This document shows positions 50,029-60,834 of a stretch of DNA of 64,000 nt, in pieces. The stretch lies in the NCBI GenBank assembly GCA_003313425.1, contig NHZP01000007.1, forward strand, positions 372,001 to 436,000, written 5' to 3'. Position numbers and translations under genes: made by a program. Within the stretch, counting starts at the first letter, position 1. Every line of letters begins with the position of its first letter. The notes below the pieces were generated by a model. It had not been told where the DNA came from. It saw only the letters and a list, made by a program, of their open reading frames with translations, and searched no databases. Origin of the DNA: Pseudopyrenochaeta lycopersici. Its lineage: Eukaryota > Ascomycota > Dothideomycetes > Pleosporales > Pseudopyrenochaetaceae.

Positions 50029-51474
50029 CTACAACATCTTCGCCAACTTCTTCGCCGGCCGAATGCTCTGCGGATTATGGAATATATCCAACGGATCAAT
50101 CGCAGCCTTGATCCTTTGCAGTTTGTCCACATTACCGCCCCAGTACAGACCCGCACTGTCCTCGCCCAGCGCAGGATCCACATACCCAGCATACGCACCC
50201 TGTTTGTGATTCGGCAGAGCATCCGTGATAACCTTGTTTACACCTGTGAGAAAGTTACGCGTCTTGTCGTTGACCTTGCCAAGTAGGTTGACGGCGTATG
50301 CTTGGTGGTAGAATAGCGCGTCACGATGTCCGTATGCCGTCGCATCCGGCTTGACATCGTTGATGGCCCCTCCTTCCAAGTCCCAGATGATGAACCAGAT
50401 TGCGCCGCCTTTATCCGCCTTGTCGATGTACTGGAATAGCTTGTCGACGGCGTCGTCAGGGATGATATCCTTCTCTGTGTACGCAAGCGATTTGGCGTAG
50501 AAATTACTTTGGATACCACCGACGATTTCGAGAGCAACATCTTCTGTCCAATGACCTACAACACCCAGCCAGTCCTTTAGCTCGAGGACGTTCTCGTCTT
50601 TGGAAGGGAGGCGAGCGGTGATGTTCAGGCTGTCAAATTCCTGCTGGCTGCCAAAGAATGTGCCCGTGACGATGGCGCCGAACTGCTCCGTCAAAATGTA
50701 CTGAGAGGCGAACTTCCGGGATAACGTGGGATCAGAAATGAGTTTCTGCCACTGCTTGAAGGCTGTAGCTTTTGAGGCGCTATCGCCGCCGTGCAAGTTA
50801 TACGAGTAGAGCACCGCTTCACCAGGCTCGGCCTGGGTGCGAACTTTGAACTCGGTAACGATACCAAATCCCGCCGCTGCACCCTTCACTGCAAACAAGA
50901 TATCTTGGTTCTGCGTTGAAGAGGCGCGTACAACGGTTGAGTTGGCCAACACTACCTCCACCTCCTCAACGTGATCCAACGCCGATCCCCACATCCGAGA
51001 AGACGGTCCAAGACCACCTATCGTAGCATGACCGCCGATCCCAACTTGAGGGCAGGTCCCGTGCGCCATCGCGCGTTTGCCATTGTCGTGGAGACGCTTT
51101 GTGACATCCCCAAGGAGAGTGCCGCCACCAATGGTCGCCTGCCATGACGATTTGTCCATGGAAAACTGTTGGAAGTTCTTCATATCGACGACGATAGTGT
51201 TGTCCTGGCCACCGATGCCATAGTTCGCGTACGAGTGCCCACCACACCGTGGCTGCACTTTCAGACTATTATCGACGGCGCATTTGACGATCGCAGATAT
51301 CTGCTCTGTCGTTTTGGGGTAGGTAACTGCCGCCGGTGTAACTGATATACCAAGATTATAAGGTTTGACGTGCGAAAGTTGGAAGAATGGCGAGCCCTTG
51401 AAAGCGACCAGATCCTTGTTGCCCACAGCGCTCTCTAGGCACTTTTGGACCGGTGAACTCGAAGTGTTACCCAT
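50029..51474 (-). CDS. FAD-linked oxidase, berberine-bridge/glucooligosaccharide-oxidase type
   Basis: A single exon of 481 residues; I start at the ATG at 51474 because the open frame upstream has only a TTG. It has a PP-loop FAD domain with both covalent flavin anchors of bicovalent enzymes: His80 in PRCGGHSYANYGIGG and Cys141 in HGTCPQVGIGGHATIGG. The C-terminal BBE element is YWGGNVDKLQRIKAAIDPLD then IFHNPQSI. Related enzymes oxidise oligosaccharides or tailor alkaloids and polyketides. Unlike the secreted sugar oxidases it has no signal peptide; the N-terminus MGNTSSS fits an N-myristoylation consensus (Gly2, Ser6). No biosynthetic neighbours are seen. Confidence 0.85.
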   Translation of the reverse strand: MGNTSSSPVQKCLESAVGNKDLVAFKGSPFFQLSHVKPYNLGISVTPAAVTYPKTTEQISAIVKCAVDNSLKVQPRCGGHSYANYGIGGQDNTIVVDMKNFQQFSMDKSSWQATIGGGTLLGDVTKRLHDNGKRAMAHGTCPQVGIGGHATIGGLGPSSRMWGSALDHVEEVEVVLANSTVVRASSTQNQDILFAVKGAAAGFGIVTEFKVRTQAEPGEAVLYSYNLHGGDSASKATAFKQWQKLISDPTLSRKFASQYILTEQFGAIVTGTFFGSQQEFDSLNITARLPSKDENVLELKDWLGVVGHWTEDVALEIVGGIQSNFYAKSLAYTEKDIIPDDAVDKLFQYIDKADKGGAIWFIIWDLEGGAINDVKPDATAYGHRDALFYHQAYAVNLLGKVNDKTRNFLTGVNKVITDALPNHKQGAYAGYVDPALGEDSAGLYWGGNVDKLQRIKAAIDPLDIFHNPQSIRPAKKLAKML

Positions 51475-53400
51475 CGTGCTGCAATTATGAGGCTTCAAAA
51501 GTTAGTGACGTGCGCATAGGGGTAGATTCAACGGTTCAAATACCCAATGTGTTTGCTTATTCACGTTTGCAAATACGTGTACATACCCTCCCTTGTTTGT
51601 GATCGCTCAGTTGCTCTTCAGAGAGCTTGACTGCCCGTTTACAACGGTGAAATGGAAAAGAAGGGAGTGAGAGAAATCTCTCGGGGTCGCGAAAGAGGGA
51701 GACGCATTATTTGGGCAGTACAGAGCATTTCCCAGGTACGCGGACCTTGGTACATAACTTCGGTACTAATAAACGTTCTTCCAATGAAAGTTGCGAAGAA
51801 CAACACCGGCAAATGGACTGGGCAGGAGAAGCGAAGGGCCTAGCCAATGGCCCACAGTGGAGGCAACGGTTACCCTACGTTCTAGCGAGATGTGGTGTCA
51901 AATCGTTACAAAATCCGGGGCATCAGTCTTGGTGTTCGGCGTTATGAGGTGTGAATGGTCAGTGCTTGTGAGGCTAATTTAAAGAAATGGGCTGGTACAA
52001 ACGGTTGTCCCCGGCAGATCGCCACACCACAGCCTCGCCCTGCTGCATGATCCAGGGCCTGGCAGCGAGTGGAGGGCTCAATCGTGTGGTGTGATGCGAC
52101 CTTCCAAGGAAAACGCGGTTGGCAGAGGTCCTGGGGCTTTAAGGAAGCTTGGAAGTGGCGGTGTTGTTACGCTAGTAAGGTATATGCCAACATTCGCACC
52201 ACTCATGCCTCCTGCGCCCGACTACAATGACGACGAAAGGTCGATGACCACGTATACCACCTCACTTCCAAGTCTCGCAACGTCGGGCTCGAGCTCCACT
52301 GGCGGAAATACGACCATTCTCATCCCTGTCAAAGTATGCCATGTGCGTCAATTTATGCCAGCTACCTCTTGTGAGACCTCTGAAATCTTACTATCAAGAG
52401 ATGATCAGCGCAGGTCTCGGAAATATTCGAGCATTTGAGTTTCACAAGAAGGTCCGAACTAAACACTAAACAACAGGGAAGCGACCTGTATAGGGGCTTC
52501 GCTAAACTCAGCTGGGATGATGTCAGAGTAGGAAAACCACCAATGGCTGAATTGAACAAGGCCGGAGGATGATAGAGTAGGAGTCAAGACGAGAAGATGT
52601 GGTTCAATCCGAAATACTCTACCAGCACGTTTGCTTTTCGTCTACCATTACACATTGAGTATTGATAAGAGCGCTACTCCTGAAGCTTTCGATTGGTTCT
52701 GATAGCAAACCTGGTGGTAAAAGTATTGTCTTGTAACCTCACGCATTTGCGAACCTGTGGTAGCGCATTGCACTAATGACATACGGGTGGAATAAAAGTA
52801 ATGCTATGTTGCAATCTACCTATGCAAATTTATAATGATTTCAACAGCGTTTCGCATGGGCTCTCAAACTTGAAGTGAATACATCCCAGCGTAGCTAAAG
52901 CTTACTACGAGGTAGTGCATCATTTTTTCGCATCCTTATTTGAACCGTACTTCGATGGTCAATCGATGGCTTAATTACCACAATACAAGTTAGGAAGAAC
53001 CTAGGTGCGATTGCGATTGCCATGCGAGACTACTTGCACGACAGTCCCTCACTTTGATTGAGCTATCAGGTAAACTCAATTCAATCATCAATTCAATGCG
53101 TCGCAGAATTAAATCCGACTGACAAAACGAGAACTAACAAAGGGAAGAGGGACATACTAGCAGCTTAGTCAGATCAGTGGAACATTGAGGCATCAGCAGT
53201 GGGCGCGTTCTTCTACGCAAGCAGTCACTGCCTAACGTTGGTGGCATAAGCTCCTTCCTACTTTGGATGGCAAGTACCTATATAATTTCACAGAGTTACA
53301 TAGTCGATTACCCGCAAACTGAAAACACATTAAATCATAGCTGCCATAGCCTCTTGTCTACAACTTCTTCCTCACTAACGAGCCGCTCCTCCACGCAACA
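51475..53400. other. Long intergenic region between divergent genes
   Basis: 1.9 kb. A 114-codon plus-strand frame from 52094 was considered and left out for lack of support. The right part (52.6-53.4 kb) is AT-rich. Confidence 0.5.
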
Positions 53401-54045
53401 ATGACGGCCACCGAAATTGCCCTCGTGCACCTCCTTGCTGGTTCTTCCATCGAAAATGTTGAAATCCGCTCGAAGCTCGCACATGCGAAAATTGTCATGC
53501 AAAACTACACTGGTTGTAGATTCTATTTCATGCAACAAATCGAGGATCCGTCCTACGTATATATTATCGGCGAATGGGAGTCTCTTGATCAACACGTTAA
53601 TCATTTCATACCTGGTGATGAGAATCAAGCTTTGCTAGAGAGCTTAAAGGACGAGATTGCAGTGGACTGGTTACTGCATATCGATGCACCGCATGCTAGC
53701 CTTCCCTTACCCAAGACAAATGTAGAGAAAGAGAAAGCTTGCCGAGGGGAGCTCGTATGGAGTATCGTACGGCACTTCATTAAGACTAGTGAAAGAGACG
53801 GCTTCCAGCAGACTTTCGATGCAAATAAGCACCACCTACAGAGTTACATCACCGAGGGCACGATTGGAGGAGGATGGCGTGTTGACAAGGAGGACAATCA
53901 AGAAGAATGGGTCTTACTTTGCCCGTGGGAGAAGGTGGAGCAACATTCTGAGTTTGCTGAGACGGCTGAGTTTGTGAAGTATGGCCAAATTCGGCAGCAC
54001 CTTCACGGAGCCGAGATCAAGCATGCTAAGCTCCTGGATATCTGA
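53401..54045 (+). CDS. Two-domain ABM-like (antibiotic biosynthesis monooxygenase fold) protein
   Basis: A single exon of 214 residues. Two ferredoxin-like halves appear in tandem: residues ~1-85 (TATEIALVHLLAG..., YVYIIGEWESLDQHVNHF) and ~115-205 (RGELVWSIVRHFIKTSERDG, EEWVLLCPWEKVEQHSEFAE). 'W-E-S/K-x-x-x-H-x-x-F' at the end of a strand is typical of ABM/EthD-type dimeric alpha-beta barrel proteins, which include cofactor-free monooxygenases and heme oxygenases. The catalytic chemistry cannot be inferred. The P450 gene starts 427 bp downstream on the same strand, so co-function is possible. Confidence 0.65.
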   Translation: MTATEIALVHLLAGSSIENVEIRSKLAHAKIVMQNYTGCRFYFMQQIEDPSYVYIIGEWESLDQHVNHFIPGDENQALLESLKDEIAVDWLLHIDAPHASLPLPKTNVEKEKACRGELVWSIVRHFIKTSERDGFQQTFDANKHHLQSYITEGTIGGGWRVDKEDNQEEWVLLCPWEKVEQHSEFAETAEFVKYGQIRQHLHGAEIKHAKLLDI

Positions 54046-54472
54046 GCTTAGCAAATCGCTGGACTACTGTGATATTCTTGAGCGCGCAGCCTTGACCTTG
54101 GCATCTTTATCTTTTCCCCTTCTAAACTTCATTCTGAAGACATTTAGGCTAGCTGCCAGGATATATAGGAATAAATCATTATATTTCTGCTTGGTCTCCA
54201 CAGTCAATAGATAAAGTCATGACATTTGGGGCATTATGTCAAGATTGAAGAGTGGATCACTTTACTGATAAGCCCCATTTCCGATGTCATCGGAATGGAT
54301 CCGAGACAACCCCTCACGACATGCGCGATAACATCACTTGCTCACACCCTGTCCGGTAGCGTTGGTTTCCGCATCATGGGTACATTATTAAGATTGGATT
54401 GGCCTCTGGCTTTTCTTAACAGTATCTTCCTACAAGTTGCAGGTCTACCTGCTGGCAAGTTTCACATTCATC
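54046..54472. other. Intergenic between the ABM-like and P450 genes
   Basis: A 427-bp spacer. Short open frames only; it presumably contains the P450 promoter. Confidence 0.55.
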
Positions 54473-56224
54473 ATGGATCGGCTCTTAGAAGGCGCTCAGC
54501 ATATGAGGGAAACACCATTCGGCCATGTCTCGGCGATTCTCATCATCACTTTTGGTGCGTTGGCAGTCTACAAGGTAAGATTAGGTACCCTCACGAGTAT
54601 CGACACTAATCTTTGCAGTTGCTAAATCGCACTGATATTCCGTACATTCGAGGCATACCAGAGATTCCTGGCGCGCTTCCAATCACCGGCCACCTCACAC
54701 AACTTGGAGACGACCATGCAACAGTCTGCGAGAAATGGTGGCGCAAGTATGGCAATTCAGTCTTTCAGATCCGCCTTGGAAATACTCGTGCCGTTATCGT
54801 CAGCTCGTTCGAGGATTGTAAAAAGATACTTGTTTCAAACTCTCAAGGATTGATCGATCGACCCAAACTGTTCACCTTCCATGGTCTGATCTCTTCAACG
54901 CAAGGCTTCACGATTGGAAGTTCGCCATGGGATGAGAGCTGTCGTAATAAACGAAAAGCTGCATCTACCACCTTAAGTAAAGCTATGATGAAGAACTACT
55001 ACGATATGTTCGATTTGGAGTCGTACTGTATTGTTCGGGATTTGACCCGCGATAGTAAAGGCGGTGCAATCGAGCTTAGCATTCGACCATATATCCAACG
55101 CTATGCGCTCAATACCACGCTCACGCTGTGCTATGGCATCCGTATGGACGAGGTGTACGATGATCTCCTGCGGGAAATACTCTATGTCGGCTCAGCTATC
55201 TCGCTTCTCCGGTCTGCTTCTGAGAACTACCAGGACTATGTACCCATATTGCGATATCTGCCTAACAATGAGAAGAACCGGCGTTCGAAAGAATTGCGTG
55301 AGAGACGAGATAAATACCTCAACGAGCTGCTCGACAAAGTCCGTGAAATGATCAAAAAAGGCACCGAGAAGCCATGCATTAGTGCTGCTATTCTCAAAGA
55401 TGAAGAGACACGCCTCACTGGAGTGGAAGTAAGCTCAATCTGTCTTTCTCTTGTCTCCGGTGGCTTCGAGACCATTCCAGGAACGCTCGTGTCTTGCATC
55501 GGCTCCCTATCTACACCAGAGGGCCAGAAGTACCAGGAACGTGCGTATCAGGAGATCAAGAAGATACATCCGGACATCAAAGAGGCATGGGCAAGCAATT
55601 TTGAGAAGGAAGACGTGCCATACTTGAATGCGATTGTGAAGGAGGCCGGCAGGTATTATACAGTGAGCAATATGAGCTTGCCACGCAAAACCATGAGTGA
55701 TGTGCGATGGGGTGAGGCTATCATTCCGAAGGGAACGATGGTATTGATCAACGCGCAAGCTGGAAATCACGGTAAATCCTAACGCAATTCCCAGAGCTGT
55801 AATTATATCACTAACACAAGTAGATGTCGACTATTGGGGTTCCAACGCCGCCACATTCAACCCAGAGCGCTGGCTTGACCCCCCAAATCCATCCGATCCC
55901 ACTGCGCCGTACACCGAAAAGCCCTCATCAAGCACACCACATCTCTCCTTTGGCGCCGGTTCGCGCTCCTGCCCTGGTGCAACGATCGCAGGGAAGCTCA
56001 TCAACGCGGCGCTCTTCCGGCTCATCAGCTTGTACAAGATCGAAGCGTCGACGTCGCACCCGCCCAACACAGATTATGTGGACTACAATGCTATCAAGAG
56101 CGCACTCGTTGCGATCCCCCGCGACTTTGAGATTAAGTTGACGCCGAGGGATGGGACAGGGGAATTTGTAAGAGAGGTGCTGAGGATGGGGGAGGAGAGG
56201 ACGAGGGATTTGTATAAGGAGTGA
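54473..56224 (+). CDS. Cytochrome P450, CYP504-like (phenylacetate hydroxylase family)
   Basis: Exons 54473-54574, 54619-55771 and 55824-56224, phases 0 and 1, give 551 residues. The membrane anchor is SAILIITFGALAVYK. The N-terminal block IPEIPGALPITGHLTQLGDD, the segment VFQIRLGNTRAVIVSSFEDC and the I-helix SLVSGGFETIPGTLVS are close to fungal CYP504 enzymes. ExxR is EAGR in KEAGRYYTVSNMSLPRK, and the heme-binding loop is FGAGSRSCPG. CYP504 members hydroxylate phenylacetate (PhacA) or 3-/4-hydroxyphenylacetate (PhacB) on the way to homogentisate. All catalytic signatures are intact. Which ring position or substrate is used cannot be read from sequence by eye. Confidence 0.85.
54575..54618 (+). 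other. First intron of the P450 gene
   Basis: 44 bp, GTAAGA donor, CTAAT branch-like site and TTTGCAG acceptor. It falls right after the membrane anchor, phase 0. Confidence 0.82.
55772..55823 (+). other. Second intron of the P450 gene
   Basis: 52 bp, GTAAAT donor, CTAAC branch site and AGTAG acceptor. The join gives QAGNHDVDYWG, conserved in CYP504. Confidence 0.85.
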
Positions 56225-56765
56225 TGAGTTCGGTGTATATGAATTGCATTATTACTATGACTTGAGAAATACCACCTTTAGATTCAAACTCTAAGATCCT
56301 TTGTTTCCTAGTTCCTGGATGTTTTCCATGACTCGCTGTCGTTGTCGCTGCCTTCCGTACTCGTGGCGCGTTCCATTGTGAGTATATCGACACAAGAACG
56401 TTCTCTACCCTTGCGACCCTTCACCTTCTCGTCTCTTCTCCCAGATGTATCTGCTACGAGGGTGATACATGAGCAGGCAATTTACCACAAGCTGTGAGCG
56501 CTGGGTCGAACGAATGTCTAATGTCTTGGCTGTACTAAGTTCCAATGCTCAACCGTTCAATGGGTCGCTCGATATGATCCACCGCCTGACTCACCGCCCC
56601 GCATGCAACAAAGCGCCCCATGACCCCCACACCGATCGGTACACAATTACCCGATCACCAGATATCGTATCCCCGATGAGCTGCTGATCCTGACGCCAGT
56701 TTTGTTTCTAAATAATTCAACAATATATATTACTATTTGAGAAGTACCTCCATCAATCACCATTT
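56225..56765. other. Intergenic
   Basis: A 541-bp spacer between the P450 gene and the tRNA gene. Nothing recognised. Confidence 0.55.
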
Positions 56766-56868
56766 GGCACTTTGGCGGAGTGGTTAACGCGCTGGCCTGC
56801 TAGTCGTTCTTCGGAACGGAAGTTAGCCAGTTCCTTCGGGAGCGTGTGTTCGAATCACACAGGTGTCG
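56766..56868 (+). tRNA. tRNA-Ser (GCU anticodon), with a 22-nt intron
   Basis: The 7-bp acceptor stem is GGCACTT with AGGTGTC (G-U pairs allowed). The anticodon stem is CTGGC/GCCAG with loop CTGCTAA and anticodon GCT at 56799-56801. The intron runs 56803-56824, directly 3' of position 37, the canonical site. A long variable arm (TCC-TTCG-GGA) marks it as class II (Ser). The T arm is GTGTG-TTCGAAT-CACAC. The discriminator is G. Confidence 0.95.
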
Positions 56869-57094
56869 CATAATATCCTAAAGTAACCACCAAGGCCGTT
56901 CTTTTTTGCACATTGTTCAGACCTCAAGTATGTATGCAAACGTACGGCTTCTTACCTTTTTGCCCCTGTTTATAAGATCGTGTGAAGATAATAAAGTTGT
57001 GATGGTGGTGGTACAGATTATATTTAAGATGTATATCGCTACATCGTTTTGACATGAACAGCTACTTTATACAAATGCTTTCTTTTTACATGAA

Positions 57095-58414
57095 TTACTG
57101 CTCGCGTTGGTGAGGAGTACTATTCATGCCTGGCATCAAGTCAGGTTTATCCAACACCATACCCCTCAAGAGGATCCACTGCCGCAGCCCTTCCCATTCC
57201 TCACCCTCCTCATCACCACGCTTCCACAACTCTTTGAACCCCCACGCACATGCGATTCTATCCAATGCTGCACGCTCATCCTCTCTTAAATAGCGATCTA
57301 GCAGCGGCACACCAGGTCTCCAAACCACTCTGTCGTGATGATCATTGTACGTGGTAAGCGCAACAAAGCCAAGCGTGCCGGTGCACATAACGTAAGTGCT
57401 CAACCCTGCGAAAGCATACATTTTGAATGTCCATGGATCAATATAACCACTGTATACGGAAAGTTCCTGAGAGATCATGTAGAGCGCTAGGGGAGTAAGG
57501 CCGACCAACAGCGAAGGTAAGCCCATCTTGGTCATCATGCGATGCCGTCGCCATGCTGGAGCGCGGTATGTTTGGTCTACGACAGCGAGGGCCAAGGAGA
57601 GATCTTTTGCCTCAATGGCGGCTGTGAGGGCTTGGTCGGCGAGCTCTGTAGGTATCGCTTGTTTTGCAGACTTTGGTGATGGCCGGGAGAACTTGGGCGG
57701 TGATGAGCCTTCCAAAGGCACAGGCTTGTTCGCATAGAGGTAGAGAGCCTCAGGGATAGCTTTCGGGCGGGCGAGTAAACGTTGGAGGTGGATGTATAAG
57801 GCAAGTACGTTGGGCGAGATGAAGACTTTTTCGTGCTTGATCAGGTCTTCACCGAGTTTGGAGAGGTATGACGGCGAGGGAAGAGAGTCGAGCCCCAGTT
57901 GCCTCGATCTGGGCTTGCGCTGGCTACTAACATTTTCTTCACTGCCTAAGCCAGAGAGTATTGCGCCCGCCGAACTCTGTCTAATCGGTGCTTTCGTGGG
58001 TAATGGCTGCCGTGACCGTATGGCTATCGCTTGCTGTGCAACATGCTCCAAGCCGCTCAAGGCCTGCAGTATGACAGCCTCTTTTTCGACCTTGGGCGAA
58101 CTGTATACGGCCCGGATCCGAGCCTCGACGTCCGCAAGCCGTGATTTCAGGGCAGCTATTCTTTCCGACGTTTGCAGGCTCCCTTCATCCTTCGTCTCAA
58201 AGTCCTGTTCATTGCGCGCCGTGGTCCCAATGCTTCTCGCGGGGATTCGCGGCACGACGGCCGGGATTTTTGCTGGTTGCCTCCGTATCGAGGATGCCTT
58301 GAGGGTAGACGTGGACACGAATGCGCGGCGATAAGCAGGCTGCTGCGAGATGTAGTCGCACAATTGGCACACGGGCCGCGACTGGGCGCGCAGTGGCAGA
58401 CGGCCGGGCTTCAT
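57095..58414 (-). CDS. Predicted mitochondrial inner-membrane protein, unknown function
   Basis: A single exon of 439 residues from the ATG at 58414. The open frame extends much further upstream, but that part is the antisense of verprolin's Pro-rich exon and is not credible. The first ~70 residues are Arg/Ser/Ala-rich without acidic residues until about 69, typical of a matrix-targeting presequence. A helical region (RIAALKSRLADVEARIRAVY) and an AIEAKDLSLALAVVDQTYRA segment precede two membrane helices (GLPSLLVGLTPLALYMI and MYAFAGLSTYVMCTGTLGFV). The C-terminal ~80 residues contain WRPGVPLLDRYLREDERAAL. I do not recognise a named family. The gene is divergent from verprolin across 239 bp. 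Confidence 0.7.
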   Translation of the reverse strand: MKPGRLPLRAQSRPVCQLCDYISQQPAYRRAFVSTSTLKASSIRRQPAKIPAVVPRIPARSIGTTARNEQDFETKDEGSLQTSERIAALKSRLADVEARIRAVYSSPKVEKEAVILQALSGLEHVAQQAIAIRSRQPLPTKAPIRQSSAGAILSGLGSEENVSSQRKPRSRQLGLDSLPSPSYLSKLGEDLIKHEKVFISPNVLALYIHLQRLLARPKAIPEALYLYANKPVPLEGSSPPKFSRPSPKSAKQAIPTELADQALTAAIEAKDLSLALAVVDQTYRAPAWRRHRMMTKMGLPSLLVGLTPLALYMISQELSVYSGYIDPWTFKMYAFAGLSTYVMCTGTLGFVALTTYNDHHDRVVWRPGVPLLDRYLREDERAALDRIACAWGFKELWKRGDEEGEEWEGLRQWILLRGMVLDKPDLMPGMNSTPHQREQ

Positions 58415-58653
58415 GGCGTTGGATGCCGTGTTCGCAGGTGCGGTGGAGTGCGGAGAGTGACGAAGCCATGCGTGGCTGAGAGTTGATGCCAAGCACCACC
58501 GATTCTGACGGAATGTTCCAAGCAGGACAAACCCACCTTTACCACACTCATTACAGACCAACACTCGGCGCTGGGCAGCAGGACACTGCAAACACCCGCC
58601 ATAGGCCTGGAAGCAGGAAGAAAGCGCCGTCGACGTGAGAGACACACGACACC
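58415..58653. promoter_or_regulatory. Divergent promoter, mitochondrial protein / verprolin
   Basis: 239 bp between two start codons; it must serve both genes. No specific site identified. Confidence 0.5.
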
Positions 58654-60248
58654 ATGCCCGCACCACCTCCCCCTCCGCCCATGCCGCCCATGGGACGGGG
58701 CGCTGGAGGGCCGCCGCCGCCGCCGCCAATGCCTGGAATGAAGGCGCCAGGAGCAAAGCCGCCGTCAGGAGCGGGAAGAGTATGCCACACACACACCGGG
58801 CGAACAGAGCCAATGCTGTGACCGGGAAGCTGCCAACGAGGGAGAGCATAGCTAACAGGCCACAGGGAGCGCTTCTGTCGGACATCGGCAAGGGCACCAG
58901 GCTGAAGAAAGTCACGCAAATCAACGACCGGTCTGCTCCCACCCTTGGCAAAGTGAGCAATGGGCCCAGTGCGCCGCCCATAGGAGGAGCACCGCCGGTT
59001 CCAGGCATGGGCAGAGCACCTGCACCACCTGGCCTTGCGCCGCCCGTCCCTGGTGGAGGGAACCGGGCGAGGAGCAACAGCGATACGGGCGGCGGAGATA
59101 GTGCAATGGCATCGGCACCACAGCTGGGAGGCTTGTTCGCGGGCGGCATGCCGAAGCTGAGGAAGGCGGGCGGCGTGAAGACGGGCGCCGACCAGAGCAA
59201 CGCACCATACCTGTCAGACCCAGAGACGTCACGAAGCTCAGTACCCAGACCACCACAGGGAGCCGCGCCAAAACCTCCAGGAGCGCCCCCGGCACCGCCG
59301 ATTCCCGGCGGACGCCCACCGCTGAACCCGGCCTTCGGTGCGCTGAGAGACTCGAGACCATCCTCAGTAGCGTCAAGTATAGGCATGAAGCCAAAGCCAC
59401 CTCCGCCGATTGGGAAGAAGCCACCCATTCCCCCTCCATCTTCTCGGAAGCCCTCCGGGCTCGCTCCTCCACCGCCTGCGTCGCCAGCGCGCGCTCCTCC
59501 TGTCCCAGGAAGTGCGCCGCCCGCACCACCTCCACCGCCGCCATCATCGACTCCATCTGCACCACCACCACCGCCGCCGCCTGGGCCAGCTCCAGGTCCT
59601 CGGCCCACCGCAGTACCACCAGCACCCCCTCCACCATCTTCAGCTCCACGAGCACCGACACGATCGACACCGCCTCCTCCCCCTTCAGCCCCACCACCAC
59701 CAAACACACAAACAGACGATGACGACTATGACCCGTATCGCTACGATGGCCGGGCACCACCACCAGCAGCTCCGGCACCTCCTCCACCCAAGGCTCCAAC
59801 AAATGGCCATGCACCCTCACTAGCAGAACAAGCAGCCCGTAATGCATTTGGCCGTTCATCTCCCGCCGCGCCTCCACCTCCACCTCCCCCTGGCTCCGCA
59901 CCATCAATACCATTCTCTCCCCCGCCATCCGCACCCGCACCGCCAGCTCCTCCAAGTGCAGCTCCCTCACGCCCTGCTTCTCAGACCCCTTTGCGCTCTA
60001 TGCTCGATCCCTCTTCATACACATTGACGAATGGTGGATCGGGTATTAGGAGCCCGACAGGTCCTGGCATGGGAGGTACTGGAGGAGGGGCAGGACAAAG
60101 AGGGAAGATCATGCCAGTCCATGATTTGAGGTGGAGGTTTCAAGATGAAGCACAGTTTCCGAGGCCAAGGGACTTCACCAATGGACCGAAGAGGTATCGT
60201 GCAGGACGCGGAAGTAGTGTGCCCTTGGACTTGAGCGCTTATGAATGA
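58654..60248 (+). CDS. vrp1: Verprolin/WIP homologue (WH2-containing, WASP-interacting)
   Basis: Exons 58654-58779 and 58866-60248 are joined in phase 0 (GTATGC donor, GCTAAC branch, CCACAG acceptor), giving 502 residues. Residues 1-42 are a poly-Pro profilin-binding-like segment. The intron falls directly before the WH2 actin-binding motif (GALLSDIGKGTRLKKV, about 43-58). A long Pro/Ala/Ser region with many PPPPPP runs follows (SH3 and profilin ligands). The C-terminus WRFQDEAQFPRPRDFTNGPK, then RYRAGRGSSVPLDLSAYE, is the WASP/Las17-binding module. Vrp1 works with Las17 and type I myosin at cortical actin patches in endocytosis. This is consistent with, but not proven to be linked to, the UNC-45/She4 homologue elsewhere in the window. 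Confidence 0.9.
58780..58865 (+). other. Intron in the verprolin gene
   Basis: 86 bp, GTATGC donor, GCTAAC branch site near 58850 and CACAG acceptor. It joins the Pro-rich start to the WH2 motif. Confidence 0.85.
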
Positions 60249-60834
60249 ATCAAGAGCGAAATAGAAGTAAAACGGTTGGTCAAAGGATATTTAGGAGCAG
60301 GCATCGAAGGTTAGCTATGGCGTTTTGGGTGCTGGAGAGCCCACGGGATATGCGAAAGGCCTGGGTGCGATGCATCAGCGATTGTACTTGTGCATTGCTC
60401 TACATATGTATATGTCTAAAGACAACATTCAATACCAATATTGTGTACCTACATGATTACATGAAGTACCATATGAACCTATCAACTGCGCCATGCGCTT
60501 AACACACTCTCGTTTACCACAACAGACTCTGCTAATGTCCGACTATCATCCATAATTTTCTATACCAATTTCTCATGTTACTTTTGCTCTAGGAGGTTTG
60601 TCAGAGGCATAAAAGCTCAACCATCATTTGATTAAAGCATAACAAGGTAGTAGTTATCTAATAAGCTCTGGAATGTCAAGCCTGCGCCAACGTGTTGCAG
60701 TTTTCCAAGGCGGAAAGCTTCAATGGAATATACGCGGACTACACACAATCATGATCCGAGCGATGAACTTCAAGTACACAGATTTCTTAAACTAATATTT
60801 GTACAGAAACTCTGTATCTAAACATACAATTATC
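60249..60834. other. Intergenic between convergent genes
   Basis: A 586-bp AT-rich spacer between the stops of verprolin and the TDT transporter. Nothing recognised. Confidence 0.55.

Noticed and set aside
52094..52438. 114-codon plus-strand frame in the 1.9-kb gap before the ABM-like gene
   Set aside because: No domain, no clear splice partner, and coding look only in part. It may be a small gene but cannot be supported.
58415..59707. Minus-strand open frame extending the mitochondrial gene to 870 codons (Gly/Ala/Pro-rich N-terminal part)
   Set aside because: It is the antisense of the Pro-rich verprolin exon, where GC-rich codons remove stops from the other frames. The true start at 58414 is followed by a good presequence.
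58921..59970. Another long minus-strand frame (349 codons) within verprolin
   Set aside because: Low-complexity shadow of the poly-Pro coding region, with no domain content.
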